In this document: piece by piece, positions 38,295-48,533 of the stretch
Position numbering within the stretch: position 1 is the stretch's first letter
How the letters are laid out: each line of letters starts with the position of its first letter
Assembly: GCA_902609885.1 (NCBI GenBank)
Contig: CACLTT010000001.1
Coordinates: 62,001 to 126,000 of the forward strand
Reading direction: 5' to 3'
Source of the DNA: an uncultured Candidatus Hydrogenedens sp.
GTDB lineage: Bacteria; Desulfobacterota_D; UBA1144
Length of the DNA: 64,000 bases
Notes under the pieces: model-generated
Seen by the model: only the letters and a program-made list of their open reading frames with translations
Told to the model about the DNA's origin: nothing
Database searches by the model: none
Position numbers and translations under genes: made by a program

Positions 38295-39530
38295 ATGAAA
38301 AATATAATTGAAATAATAACAACTGGCGATGAAATCTTGTCAGGAATTACTCAGGATACAAACTTTTCTTGGTTGTGTGACTCAATATTTAAGTATGGAC
38401 TTAAGGTAAATTATCATCAATGCATTGGAGACAACCTTGAGCATTTAATAAATTCGCTTGAATTAGCTTCATCTAGATCCAATATAATAATTTTTACCGG
38501 TGGATTAGGACCAACAGATGATGACTTAACCAGGTTGGCTGCATCTAGATTTTTTAACAAGAAGCTTATACAAAATAAAAATTCAGAAAAAAAAATAAAG
38601 AATATTTTTAAAAAAAGAAAGCGAAAATATTCTAAAATTAACAAAAAGCAGTCTTTTTTTCCTGAGGGAAGCAAAATAATAGAGAACCCTTTTGGGACAG
38701 CTGATGGATTTTTAATTAAGAAAAAAAATAGTTCTTTTTATTTTTTTCCAGGTGTCCCCAAAGAGTTGAAAATTATGATTGAAAAATCATTGTTTAAAAA
38801 TCTTTATAAACTTATAAAATCATCAAAAAATTTTATGAAATCAGAAATGCTTAAAATATATGGATTACCCGAATCAGAAGTTGCAGAAATAATTGATGGA
38901 ATTAGTTCAATAAATACAGAAGTTGGTTATAGGCCAAGTAATTTTGAAATACACCTTAGACTAACATCATTTGGTAATACAAGTGAAAACGCATTATCAG
39001 AGTCAAAAAGATTTAAGACCAGGATTGAAAAGAGGCTGAAAAATTTTATTTTTTCTGATAAAGGTGAAACATTAGCCGAGGTAGTTTTTAAAAAATTATT
39101 GAGTAATAAAATTACAATATCTTTTGCAGAATCATGCACTGGTGGAATGATCTCAAATACTTTAACAGATATACCTGGTTCATCAAAAGTGTATGGTCTA
39201 GGATTAAATACATATAGTAACACTGCGAAAAATAAAATTTTAAATGTCCCGTTCAAATTGATAAATAAATATGGAGCTGTTAGTAGAGTGGTCGTGAGAT
39301 CGATGGTAAAAAATTTGATAAAATTATCAAGCTCTGATGTGGGCGTTGCAATATCGGGGATTGCTGGGCCTGGCGGAGGAACAGATGACAAACCTATAGG
39401 AACAGTATTTGTTGCTTATCTAATGAATAATAAAGTTATAACTAAGAAATATTTTTTTACTGGGACGCGAAAGACAGTTAAATTTAGAACCACTCTTGAA
39501 GTTTTTGATTTTTTGAGAAAAAACCTATAA
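38295..39530 (+). CDS. cinA: CinA family protein (MoCF-like domain + PncC-like C-terminal domain)
   Basis: IEIITTGDEILSGITQDTN, FTGGLGPTDDDLTR, SFAESCTGGMISNTLTDIPGSS. Confidence 0.93.
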   Translation: MKNIIEIITTGDEILSGITQDTNFSWLCDSIFKYGLKVNYHQCIGDNLEHLINSLELASSRSNIIIFTGGLGPTDDDLTRLAASRFFNKKLIQNKNSEKKIKNIFKKRKRKYSKINKKQSFFPEGSKIIENPFGTADGFLIKKKNSSFYFFPGVPKELKIMIEKSLFKNLYKLIKSSKNFMKSEMLKIYGLPESEVAEIIDGISSINTEVGYRPSNFEIHLRLTSFGNTSENALSESKRFKTRIEKRLKNFIFSDKGETLAEVVFKKLLSNKITISFAESCTGGMISNTLTDIPGSSKVYGLGLNTYSNTAKNKILNVPFKLINKYGAVSRVVVRSMVKNLIKLSSSDVGVAISGIAGPGGGTDDKPIGTVFVAYLMNNKVITKKYFFTGTRKTVKFRTTLEVFDFLRKNL

Positions 39531-39588
39531 TAAAATAATATGGAAACAATCCTTTAAATCCTGTATATTACAAAAATAGGAGAATTAA

Positions 39589-40614
39589 TTGGCGGAAACT
39601 AAAAAAAGTACAGATCAAATAGATGATTCTAAGGATAAACTCAAAGCTATAGAGTCGACAATTTCTTCAATTGAAAAGCAATTTGGGAAAGGATCGATAA
39701 TGAGGTTAGATGGTGATACTGTGAAGGATGTTGTATCAATCTCAACCGGTTCAATATGTATTGATAGTGCACTTGGGGTAGGTGGATTTCCAAGAGGAAG
39801 AATCATTGAGATATATGGCCCAGAGGCTTCTGGAAAAACTACTTTAGCTTTACACGCGATAGCTGAGACCCAAGAAAATGGAGGAGTAACAGCTTTTGTT
39901 GATGCAGAACATGCATTTGACCCATCATATGCAAAAGGTATAGGTATAAAAAATGAAGAACTATTAATTTCTCAACCTGATTATGGCGAACAAGCACTTG
40001 AAATAGTTGATCAACTCGTACGAAGTTCTGCAGTCGATATGGTCGTAGTTGACTCTGTCGCAGCGCTGACTCCTAAATCTGAGTTAGATGGAGAAATGGG
40101 TGATACTCATGTCGGTTTACAAGCAAGATTGATGTCTCAAGCTTTAAGAAAAATCACTGCTACTGTTTCAAGATCTAAATGTACGGTAATATTCATAAAC
40201 CAACTTAGAATGAAAATTGGTGTTCCTTCTTATATGAGTCCAGAGACAACTACTGGGGGTAATGCTTTAAAATTTTATTCCTCAGTAAGGCTTGATGTTA
40301 GAAGAATAGCATCTATTAAAACTCCTGATAGTGTTGTGGGAAACAGGGTTAGAGTCAAAGTAGTTAAAAATAAAGTTGCCCCACCATTCAAAGAGGCTGA
40401 AGTTGACATAATTTTTGGAAAAGGTATTTCTAAGTTAGGCGAGCTTATTGATCTCGGAGTTGAATTAGGTTTCGTTGAAAAGGCTGGTGCTTGGTATTCA
40501 TATTCTGGCGAAAGGATCGGACAAGGTCGTGAAAATTCGCAGAAGTTCTTGGTTGAAAATCCTGATATGAAAAACAAATTAGAAAATGAGATTAAATCTA
40601 CTATTAACAAATAA
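39589..40614 (+). CDS. recA: Recombinase RecA (TTG start)
   Basis: [56 protein letters not shown] then TTG. Confidence 0.97.
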   Translation: MAETKKSTDQIDDSKDKLKAIESTISSIEKQFGKGSIMRLDGDTVKDVVSISTGSICIDSALGVGGFPRGRIIEIYGPEASGKTTLALHAIAETQENGGVTAFVDAEHAFDPSYAKGIGIKNEELLISQPDYGEQALEIVDQLVRSSAVDMVVVDSVAALTPKSELDGEMGDTHVGLQARLMSQALRKITATVSRSKCTVIFINQLRMKIGVPSYMSPETTTGGNALKFYSSVRLDVRRIASIKTPDSVVGNRVRVKVVKNKVAPPFKEAEVDIIFGKGISKLGELIDLGVELGFVEKAGAWYSYSGERIGQGRENSQKFLVENPDMKNKLENEIKSTINK

Positions 40615-41247
40615 ATGATTTCTTTATCATTAGATACATGTAATAAAAAAACAAGTATATGTCTTAAAAAGAATGATTACTATTTAACTGAAACTATTGA
40701 TTCTGACACCCCGAACCATTGTGAAATATTGGTACCTATGATTCAAAAAATTTTACAATCAAACAAAAATAATATTTCTGATATTGATGAAGTAAGAGTT
40801 AACACAGGCCCTGGTAATTTAGTTTCACTTAGAATAGGGATTACGGTTGCTAATATTTTATCAAAATCTCTAAAAATTCCTATTATAGGGATTCCTTCAT
40901 TTTATGCACATAATGGTTGCAATGATATTTATGATCATTCTGTCATAATTGCAATAAATATTAGGAATGGATTATATGCATATGCTGAATTTGATTCTAA
41001 TTCTATGAAAATTTTAGATTATAGTTTTAAATCAGATCAAGATAAAATAAATAAAATAATATCTAGAAATCATAAATTAATTTCTGATTCACTAATTGAT
41101 GATTTCTTAGTCTCAAAAGGTTTTTGTCAGAATGATATTTCAGCATATAATATTGCAAAGCTTGAAACATCAAATTTGATGAATCTATTACAGAAAAGCA
41201 TTCCAATAAGACCAATTAATGAATATTCATTTGTAGTCAATAACTAA
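40615..41247 (+). CDS. tsaB: tRNA t6A protein TsaB-like
   Basis: MISLSLDTCNKKTSICL, IDEVRVNTGPGNLVSLRIGITVANILS. Confidence 0.85.
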   Translation: MISLSLDTCNKKTSICLKKNDYYLTETIDSDTPNHCEILVPMIQKILQSNKNNISDIDEVRVNTGPGNLVSLRIGITVANILSKSLKIPIIGIPSFYAHNGCNDIYDHSVIIAINIRNGLYAYAEFDSNSMKILDYSFKSDQDKINKIISRNHKLISDSLIDDFLVSKGFCQNDISAYNIAKLETSNLMNLLQKSIPIRPINEYSFVVNN

Positions 41248-41268
41248 TTTTAATATATAATAAAACGA

Positions 41269-42810
41269 ATGAAAAAGTTTCTAGGCGCAGAACTATTTTT
41301 TGAGACTTTGTACAAGTTGGGGATCAAGACTATTTTTGGCTTGCCTGGAGGTTATGTATTAAAGATTTATGATGTAATGCCATCATATGCAAAAAAAATT
41401 AATCATATATTAACAAGACATGAGCAAGCAGCAACTCATATGGCAGATGGTTTTTCAAGAGCTAGTGGTTTACCTGGGATTATTCTATGTACATCAGGGC
41501 CTGCTGCGACAAATACAATAACAGGAATCTCAACAGCTTATGCTGATTCAGTACCTGTATTGATTTTTACTGGTCAAGTCCCTACGCCTTTTTTGGGTAG
41601 TGATGCATTTCAGGAAGCGGATCATATTGGAATAACTAGAACATGCACTAAACATAATACTCTTGTTAGAAAAACAATTGATTTACCTAAAGCGATTGCT
41701 GAAGCTCTTTATATATCAAACACTGGAAGAAAAGGACCAGTTTTGGTTGATATGCCCAAGGACGTAATAATAGGTGAAAGCACTTTTAATTTTCCAAAAA
41801 GTGTAAAAATAAGTAGTTACGATGACAATATAAGCTTAAAAAATACTGAATATAAAAATTTTATTAATGCTTTTAAAATCTCAAAAAAACCTTTGTTTAT
41901 TTTAGGAAGAGGTGCATGCTCATCTGACTCTCAAAAACATATGAGAAAAATACTTAAAAAATTCAAATCTCCTGCACTAACATCAATTCTTGCGTTAGGG
42001 CTGATAAGTGGATCAGAATATGACTGTGGTGTTTTAGACTATGATAGTTCTTCAATATCAAAAAATCTTATTGAAGAATCAGATTTAATCATCTCAATCG
42101 GTTGTGATTTGTCAAAAATTATCAATATTAAAAAATTGCAAAATAAATTACTAGCTAATATTAATATAGATAAAGTGGATTTAAATGTATTGAATGGGAG
42201 TGATATTAATTTACATTCAGATTCAGGTGAATTCATGAAAATGCTATCTGATGAAAATCAAATTGATTTTGATTGGACTGATAACGAAATAAGTGAAATC
42301 AGAAATAATTATAAAATAAATATTAAAAAAGAAATTGATTCAAATAAAAAAGCAAAGATATTTTCTTTAATTTCTCGTATTTGTCCGAAAGATACAATTT
42401 ACTGTTCAGATTTTAGTTATGATGAAGTTAATTTGCAAAAGTTTCTAGAAATTTCTGATTATAAAAATAATTTAATGTCTGGTGGAAATGGCACACCAGG
42501 ATATGGGTTTCCAGCAGCAATTGGTGCAACCTTTTCAAGGCCAAAATCTAAAGTTGTATCAATCTCATCAGGTAAAAATTTCCAATTTAATATGCAAGAA
42601 ATGATAGTTGCCGTTGAGCAGAAAATTAACTTATCAATAGTTGTAATAAATGATTCGAGTGATGAAAAATATCCTGGACCTAATTATAAACTTTTAGCGG
42701 AATCATTTAATGTTAGAGCCACTAGGACAAATATATCAACCCTCCTTGAGAAAGATTTAAAAAAGTTTCTCGACTATAAAGGTGTAACTTTGATCGAAAT
42801 TCTAATTTGA
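41269..42810 (+). CDS. ilvB: Acetolactate synthase large subunit homologue with degenerate TPP/Mg motif
   Basis: FGLPGGYVLKIYD, RHEQAATHMADGFSRASG, GQVPTPFLGSDAFQEAD; SISSGKNFQFNMQEM where GDGSFQMN is expected; followed by ilvH and ilvC. Confidence 0.85.
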   Translation: MKKFLGAELFFETLYKLGIKTIFGLPGGYVLKIYDVMPSYAKKINHILTRHEQAATHMADGFSRASGLPGIILCTSGPAATNTITGISTAYADSVPVLIFTGQVPTPFLGSDAFQEADHIGITRTCTKHNTLVRKTIDLPKAIAEALYISNTGRKGPVLVDMPKDVIIGESTFNFPKSVKISSYDDNISLKNTEYKNFINAFKISKKPLFILGRGACSSDSQKHMRKILKKFKSPALTSILALGLISGSEYDCGVLDYDSSSISKNLIEESDLIISIGCDLSKIINIKKLQNKLLANINIDKVDLNVLNGSDINLHSDSGEFMKMLSDENQIDFDWTDNEISEIRNNYKINIKKEIDSNKKAKIFSLISRICPKDTIYCSDFSYDEVNLQKFLEISDYKNNLMSGGNGTPGYGFPAAIGATFSRPKSKVVSISSGKNFQFNMQEMIVAVEQKINLSIVVINDSSDEKYPGPNYKLLAESFNVRATRTNISTLLEKDLKKFLDYKGVTLIEILI

Positions 42811-42860
42811 TTCATATATAATGATTAAATTAGATTAATTTATTATATGGAGTTGTAATA

Positions 42861-43340
42861 TTGAGACATGTAATATCAATACTAGTAGATAATGAGCCAG
42901 GCGTTTTAGCTCGTATAGCAGGTTTGTTTACTGCGAGAGGATTCAACATTGAAAGTCTTTGTGTTGCTGAAACCGAAAAAAAATCACTATCTAGACTTAC
43001 ATTAGTTACTTCTGGTGATGATTGGATAATCGAACAAATAATTAAACGTTTTGAGAATATGATTAACGTTATTAAGGTTGATGATTTTAAAGAAACTGAA
43101 AGTTTGCAGCGAGAACTTTTGATTGCAAGAGTGACTCCAACTTCAAAAACTAGGTCAGAGGTTTTAAGAGTGGCTGATATTTTTCGTGCGAAAGTTGTTG
43201 ATGTAGGTACAAAATCATATGCACTTGAAATTACTGGAAGTAAAGATAAGTTGGAGGCTTTTGTAGAAATACTTAGGCCACTTGGTTTAAAAGAGATTAA
43301 CAGAACAGGTTTAATATCACTGAAAAGAGAAAAAAATTAA
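42861..43340 (+). CDS. ilvH: Acetolactate synthase small subunit (TTG start)
   Basis: RHVISILVDNEPGVLARIAGLFTARGFNIESL. Confidence 0.95.
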   Translation: MRHVISILVDNEPGVLARIAGLFTARGFNIESLCVAETEKKSLSRLTLVTSGDDWIIEQIIKRFENMINVIKVDDFKETESLQRELLIARVTPTSKTRSEVLRVADIFRAKVVDVGTKSYALEITGSKDKLEAFVEILRPLGLKEINRTGLISLKREKN

Positions 43341-43356
43341 TTTTATGGAGTAGTAT

Positions 43357-44373
43357 ATGAAAGTTTTTTATGAAAAAGATTGTGATTTAAGTTTAATTAA
43401 AGATTTACATATTGGTATTGTAGGTTTTGGTAGTCAAGGCCATGCTCATGCATTAAATTTAAAAGATTCTAATATAAATGTATCTGTAGGTTTGAGAAAA
43501 GAAGGTGAAAGTTGGTCTAAAGCTGTTTCGGCGGGTCTCAATGTTTTAGAGGTTTCTGAACTGGTCAAAAAATCTGATATAGTTATGATTCTTGCGCCAG
43601 ATACTAGTCAAAAAGATATATATGATAAACAAATAAAAAGTAATTTAACACCTGGAAAATATCTAGCTTTTGGACATGGATTTAATATTCATTATAATCA
43701 AATAGTTCCCGATAATGATATTAACGTTTTTATGGTAGCTCCAAAGGCCCCAGGCCATACTGTTAGAGGAACATATGAAGAAGGTGCGGGAGTTCCAGGA
43801 TTAATTGCAGTTAATCAAGACCCTAGCGGGAATACCAAAAATATTGCATTAGCCTATGCAGCTGGAATAGGTTCAGCTAGAGTTGGAATTATAGAGACGA
43901 CATTTAAAGATGAAACAGAAACAGATCTATTTGGTGAGCAATCTGTTCTTTGCGGCGGTCTCTCAAGTTTGATTCTTGCAGGATTTGAAACTTTAATTGA
44001 AGCTGGCTATCCACCAGAGATGGCTTATTTTGAGTGTTTACATGAAGTAAAACTCATAGTCGATTTAGTTTATCAAGGTGGGATATCTAATATGAGATAT
44101 TCAATTAGTGATACTGCTAAATACGGCGATATTACAAGAGGACCAAGATTAATTGATGATTCTGTTAAAAAAAGAATGAAGAATATTCTAGATGAAATTC
44201 AAAGTGGGCAATTCGCTGACGAATGGATCAACGAGAATAAGTCAGGTAGGCCAAATTACAATAAACTTTTAAAAGAGGGCGAGACTCATCCGATTGAAGA
44301 TATAGGTGAAACACTTAGATCAATGATGACCCCTTTATTTAAGAAAAAACTTGTAGATAAAGATAAAAATTAG
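43357..44373 (+). CDS. ilvC: Ketol-acid reductoisomerase
   Basis: [54 protein letters not shown]. Confidence 0.97.
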   Translation: MKVFYEKDCDLSLIKDLHIGIVGFGSQGHAHALNLKDSNINVSVGLRKEGESWSKAVSAGLNVLEVSELVKKSDIVMILAPDTSQKDIYDKQIKSNLTPGKYLAFGHGFNIHYNQIVPDNDINVFMVAPKAPGHTVRGTYEEGAGVPGLIAVNQDPSGNTKNIALAYAAGIGSARVGIIETTFKDETETDLFGEQSVLCGGLSSLILAGFETLIEAGYPPEMAYFECLHEVKLIVDLVYQGGISNMRYSISDTAKYGDITRGPRLIDDSVKKRMKNILDEIQSGQFADEWINENKSGRPNYNKLLKEGETHPIEDIGETLRSMMTPLFKKKLVDKDKN

Positions 44374-44375
44374 TA

Positions 44376-45026
44376 ATGAAAATAGATTATGAATGGACAG
44401 TTGCAAAAGAAGGCTATATTCCTATTTTGGTGTCCATATTTATTACTTGGATTTCCACTGCATTATTAGGAGTTTCTTTTTTTTCCTTAATTGTCTTTAT
44501 ACTTTTATTATTAGTAATTTATTTTTTTAGAGACCCAGATCGAATTTTACTTAATAAAAATGGATTAATTTCACCAGCAGATGGAAAAATAATATCAGTT
44601 GATCTATTTAAAGAAACAGAGTTTTTAAATAAAGAAATGAGGCGAGTTTGTATATTTTTATCAATATTTGATTGCCATATAAATAGAGCCCCAACTAAAG
44701 TAAAAGTTATTGAAACTAGATATTATCCTGGTGCTTTTTTCTTTGCTAATTCTTCGAGATGTATAGAAAACGAAAGACTTTATATTCATATGAGAGATGA
44801 GAATAATGAAGATATTATTTTAATACTTTATGCAGGTTTTATAGCAAGAAGGATTGTGCCATATATCAAAAATGGTGATTTTTTAAATAAGGCTGATAGA
44901 CTAGGAATTATAAAGTTCGGATCGAGGGTAGATATTTATGTTTCAAATGATTATTCTTGTAATTTTAAAGAGGGAGATAGTGTCGTAGCGGTAGAATCGT
45001 TATTGTTTGAAAAAGATGAAAAATAA
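44376..45026 (+). CDS. psd: Phosphatidylserine decarboxylase (short form)
   Basis: YFFRDPDR, LISPADGKI, CIFLSIFDCHINRAP, IKFGSRVDIY. Confidence 0.92.
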   Translation: MKIDYEWTVAKEGYIPILVSIFITWISTALLGVSFFSLIVFILLLLVIYFFRDPDRILLNKNGLISPADGKIISVDLFKETEFLNKEMRRVCIFLSIFDCHINRAPTKVKVIETRYYPGAFFFANSSRCIENERLYIHMRDENNEDIILILYAGFIARRIVPYIKNGDFLNKADRLGIIKFGSRVDIYVSNDYSCNFKEGDSVVAVESLLFEKDEK

Positions 45027-45780
45027 AAAATTAATTTCTTTAATACCAAACCTTTTAACTTCATTAGCTTTATTAATGGGGCTGCTGGCTATCTTTAATG
45101 TAATAAATAGTAGTTTTAATTATGAAACCTTTTTAGGTTTTGAAAAACCATTATGGTGGACATGTATTTTTATATATACTGCTGCTTTTATAGATTTCCT
45201 CGACGGAAAAATTGCTCGTTTGCTTAATAAAGATTCTGTTTTTGGTATGCACTATGATTCTTTATGTGATTTAATTTCTTTTGGTCTAGCTCCTTCTATT
45301 TTGGCTTATTCAACATATCTTTATCAATTTGAAAAATTTGGTCTTATAACATGCATTTTTTATGTGTTGTGCGTTTCTTTAAGACTTGCTAGATTTAATA
45401 CTTTATCACATGATGAAAAAGAAAGTTTTTTTATTGGCCTTCCAAGCCCCATGGCAGCAGGACTAATAGTTTCAGTTGTTATCCTTAATTTAAAATTTAA
45501 TATATTTTCTGTTAGTAATGTCAGCTATTTATTTCTATTTTTAATACCTTTTGTTGGCCTCTTAATGGTCAGTAATACTATTTTTATTAAGAAATTGAAA
45601 ATAAAAGGAATGACTAAATTTAATTCACTAATAATTATATCAATTCTCTCATTGGCCTTGCTGACCAATATTGAATTAGGATCTTTTATCTTCTTCTATT
45701 TTTATTTATTCTTTTCACTTTTTAAATATTTTTTATTTAAATTTAGAAGAAAAATTAGTGAGACAAAAGAAAGTTTTTAA
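45007..45780 (+). CDS. pssA: CDP-diacylglycerol-serine O-phosphatidyltransferase
   Basis: IPNLLTSLALLMGLLAI, DFLDGKIARLL...FGMHYDSLCDLISFGLAP. Confidence 0.93.
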   Translation: MKKMKNKKLISLIPNLLTSLALLMGLLAIFNVINSSFNYETFLGFEKPLWWTCIFIYTAAFIDFLDGKIARLLNKDSVFGMHYDSLCDLISFGLAPSILAYSTYLYQFEKFGLITCIFYVLCVSLRLARFNTLSHDEKESFFIGLPSPMAAGLIVSVVILNLKFNIFSVSNVSYLFLFLIPFVGLLMVSNTIFIKKLKIKGMTKFNSLIIISILSLALLTNIELGSFIFFYFYLFFSLFKYFLFKFRRKISETKESF

Positions 45781-45792
45781 TTAAAATATAAA

Positions 45793-48387
45793 ATGATAAA
45801 TACTCAAGAATATTTTTTAGCAAATGGCTTAAGAGTTATATTAAAAGATGTTCCAAATTCAACGGTCTCTTCCGTTTTTGTTTGGGTAAAAACTGGCAGT
45901 GCTTATGAAAATGATCATGAAAGAGGACTTGCGCATGTTCATGAACACATGATTTTTAAAGGAACCTCTAAATTAGGCGTAGGGGAGATATCAAAAAAAA
46001 TAGAGTCTTATGGAGGAGATGTTAATGCTTTCACGTCTTTTGATGAAACTGCATACTTTGCCACTGTATCAAATGATTTTGTCCCACAGGTTTTAAATAT
46101 TTTTTCTCAATGTATGTATGACGCAACTTTTGATAGTGAAGAATTATCTAAAGAGCTTGAAGTTATATTGGAAGAAATTAAAAGAGGCAATGATTCACCT
46201 TCTAACAGGTTATGGGATATGGTATTTGAATCAGTATTTAATGGAAACGATTATAGTTTGCCAATAATTGGTACACCTAAATCAGTATCAAGCTATAAAC
46301 AAGAAGATATAAAAAATTTTTATAATAAGTGGTATGTCGCTAAGAATATGTCAGTAATTATAGTTGGGTCAATTAATAATAAGAATATAAAAAAAAATAT
46401 TGAAAGATACTTTTCACCTCTTAGAAATAATGAGGTACCTCAAATATCTAAAAATTTTAAAATATCTGATGATCAAAGAATTCTATGTAATTTTCAAGAA
46501 ATGGATGTTAATGAAAGTTATTTTAATATATCTTTTTCTACTCCTGATGCTAATGACTTAAAATATGCATCATTCGATTTATTTTCAGCAATTTTGGGGT
46601 CTGGTGAAAGTTCCATACTATATAAAAAAATTAAAGAAGAACTCGGGTTAGTAACAACAATATCATCTGGAAATTATACTCTTAGGCATGGTGGTTTATT
46701 TTATATTCAAGGAACTACAGTAAATAGAGATATTTATCATGTAATTTATAAAATAATAGATTATTTTGTTGAATTAGTGAATGGAAATTTTGATAAAGAT
46801 CAACTGCAAAGGGTTAAGACTGAAATATTGCTAAATGATATTTATAGTCAGGAAACTGTCCAAAGCCAAGCACGAACAATTGGGAATTTATTTTCCAATA
46901 ATCAAGATTTAAGTTTTATAGATCAATACAAAAATGTAATTGTTTCTCTCAGTAAAAAAGATTTATTAGATAATATTAAAAAAAATTTTAATGTAAAAAA
47001 ATTAAAGTTTAATTTTTTATCGCCCATAAATACAAATCTTACTAAACCCAAAGATTTTGAAAAGATTATAAAAGATAAAATTAAATTTAATAAAGAAATA
47101 GATAATGATATAAAAGACTTTAAGAGTATTAATTACTCGCTAAAAAAAATAATATCTCCTGATGTTAAAGTTTATGATTTAGATTCAAATATAAAACTTT
47201 TGTGTATGCAAAATAACAAAACTCCTCTTATATCTTTAAGGGCAGCATCTTTGGGAGGTTCAAATTATGAAAATAATGAAACAAATGGCTCTTTCGGGCT
47301 ACTCAGTGAAATGTTTTTGAGAGGTTCTGAAAAATTTAGTAAGAACGAAATAGCTATGAAAACAGAAATTTTGGGTTCGGAATTTAGCGGTTTTTCTGGT
47401 CGAAATTCTTTTGGTTTAAAAATGATTGGTCCTTCAGATCATATTAATAAATTAATACCTATATTTTCAGATGTAGCGTTAAATCCAACATTTCTTGATA
47501 GTGAATTTCAGATTGCCAAATCTGATACATTGTCATATATTTCAAAACTTTCTAAGAATTCATCAGCAGTTGTAAGTGATATTTTTTTTAAAAATCTTTT
47601 TAGGGACCACTCTTATGGATTAAATCAAATAGGTACAATAAATTCTGTTACAAATATTTCTATATCCGAGATAAAGAAAATTCATAATAATTTTATAAAT
47701 AAAAATAATTTAATTCTATGTGCGATTGGAAATTTTGATTTCTTAGAATTAAAAAATAACTTAGATGAGCACTTTAAAATAGAATCTAATAATTTCAAAA
47801 TTCCTGAAATAGAACCATTCCAAAGAATTAATAAAAATGTAAGTGAAAATATCAAATTAGGAGATAAACAACAATCTCATATTATTGTTGGTACATATGC
47901 TCCTAATATAAAATCTGATGAAAGATATATTTTTAATATAATAAACAGCGTTTTATCAGGAATGGGTGGAAGATTATTTATAGAATTAAGAGATAAGAAA
48001 AGTCTAGCTTATTCGGTAACGTCTTTTTTCACACCCACTCTTGAGTATGGATATTTTGGTATCTATATTGGATGTTCGCCTACAAAAAAAATGGAAAGTA
48101 TTAATTCAATTAATAATGAATTAGAAAAACTATTAACTAATGGTATTTCTGAAAATGAGCTAGACAGAGCCAAAAATTCTTTGATTGGTAAAAATGATAT
48201 ATCTCTTCAAAGAAATACATCTATCAACTCAAGAATATCTATTCCATTTTTATATGGTCTTGATCCCAACGAGCCATTTACATTTGCGCAAAAAATTAGA
48301 TCCATTAATAAAACTGAAGTAGATTCAGTTATTCAAAAATTTTTTGATAAAACAAATTTTGTTACTGTATCAGTTGATCCAAATTGA
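45793..48387 (+). CDS. M16 family zinc metallopeptidase (tandem-domain)
   Basis: HVHEHMIFKGT (HxxEH) in the N-half; second M16-like half without HxxEH. Confidence 0.92.
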   Translation: MINTQEYFLANGLRVILKDVPNSTVSSVFVWVKTGSAYENDHERGLAHVHEHMIFKGTSKLGVGEISKKIESYGGDVNAFTSFDETAYFATVSNDFVPQVLNIFSQCMYDATFDSEELSKELEVILEEIKRGNDSPSNRLWDMVFESVFNGNDYSLPIIGTPKSVSSYKQEDIKNFYNKWYVAKNMSVIIVGSINNKNIKKNIERYFSPLRNNEVPQISKNFKISDDQRILCNFQEMDVNESYFNISFSTPDANDLKYASFDLFSAILGSGESSILYKKIKEELGLVTTISSGNYTLRHGGLFYIQGTTVNRDIYHVIYKIIDYFVELVNGNFDKDQLQRVKTEILLNDIYSQETVQSQARTIGNLFSNNQDLSFIDQYKNVIVSLSKKDLLDNIKKNFNVKKLKFNFLSPINTNLTKPKDFEKIIKDKIKFNKEIDNDIKDFKSINYSLKKIISPDVKVYDLDSNIKLLCMQNNKTPLISLRAASLGGSNYENNETNGSFGLLSEMFLRGSEKFSKNEIAMKTEILGSEFSGFSGRNSFGLKMIGPSDHINKLIPIFSDVALNPTFLDSEFQIAKSDTLSYISKLSKNSSAVVSDIFFKNLFRDHSYGLNQIGTINSVTNISISEIKKIHNNFINKNNLILCAIGNFDFLELKNNLDEHFKIESNNFKIPEIEPFQRINKNVSENIKLGDKQQSHIIVGTYAPNIKSDERYIFNIINSVLSGMGGRLFIELRDKKSLAYSVTSFFTPTLEYGYFGIYIGCSPTKKMESINSINNELEKLLTNGISENELDRAKNSLIGKNDISLQRNTSINSRISIPFLYGLDPNEPFTFAQKIRSINKTEVDSVIQKFFDKTNFVTVSVDPN

Positions 48388-48412
48388 TTTTAATATATAG
48401 AATCAGTATATT
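48384..48412 (+). promoter_or_regulatory. Putative sigma-70 promoter of tRNA-Leu (UAG)
   Basis: TTGATT-N17-TATATT; -35 contains the TGA stop of the M16 gene. Confidence 0.5.
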
Positions 48413-48436
48413 AATACATTCATTTTAATAATGAAT

Positions 48437-48518
48437 GGGAGCGTGGCGAAATTGGTAGACGCACTAGATTTAGGATCTAGCGCCTTCGGGTGTGGGGGTT
48501 CGAGTCCCCCCGCTCCCA
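48437..48518 (+). tRNA. tRNA-Leu (UAG)
   Basis: GGGAGCGTGGCGAAATTGGTAGACGCACTAGATTTAGGATCTAG...GGTTCGAGTCCCCCCGCTCCCA. Confidence 0.96.
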
Positions 48519-48533
48519 TATTGGAGAAATTAT

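Noticed and set aside
39531-39588. SOS/LexA box upstream of recA
   Set aside because: No GTTC-N7-GTTC or CTG-N10-CAG type site found by eye in the short cinA-recA gap
48492-48533. Upstream extension of trigger factor (MGVRVPPLPYWRNY...)
   Set aside because: Encoded within the tRNA-Leu 3' half; the true start is the ATG at 48534
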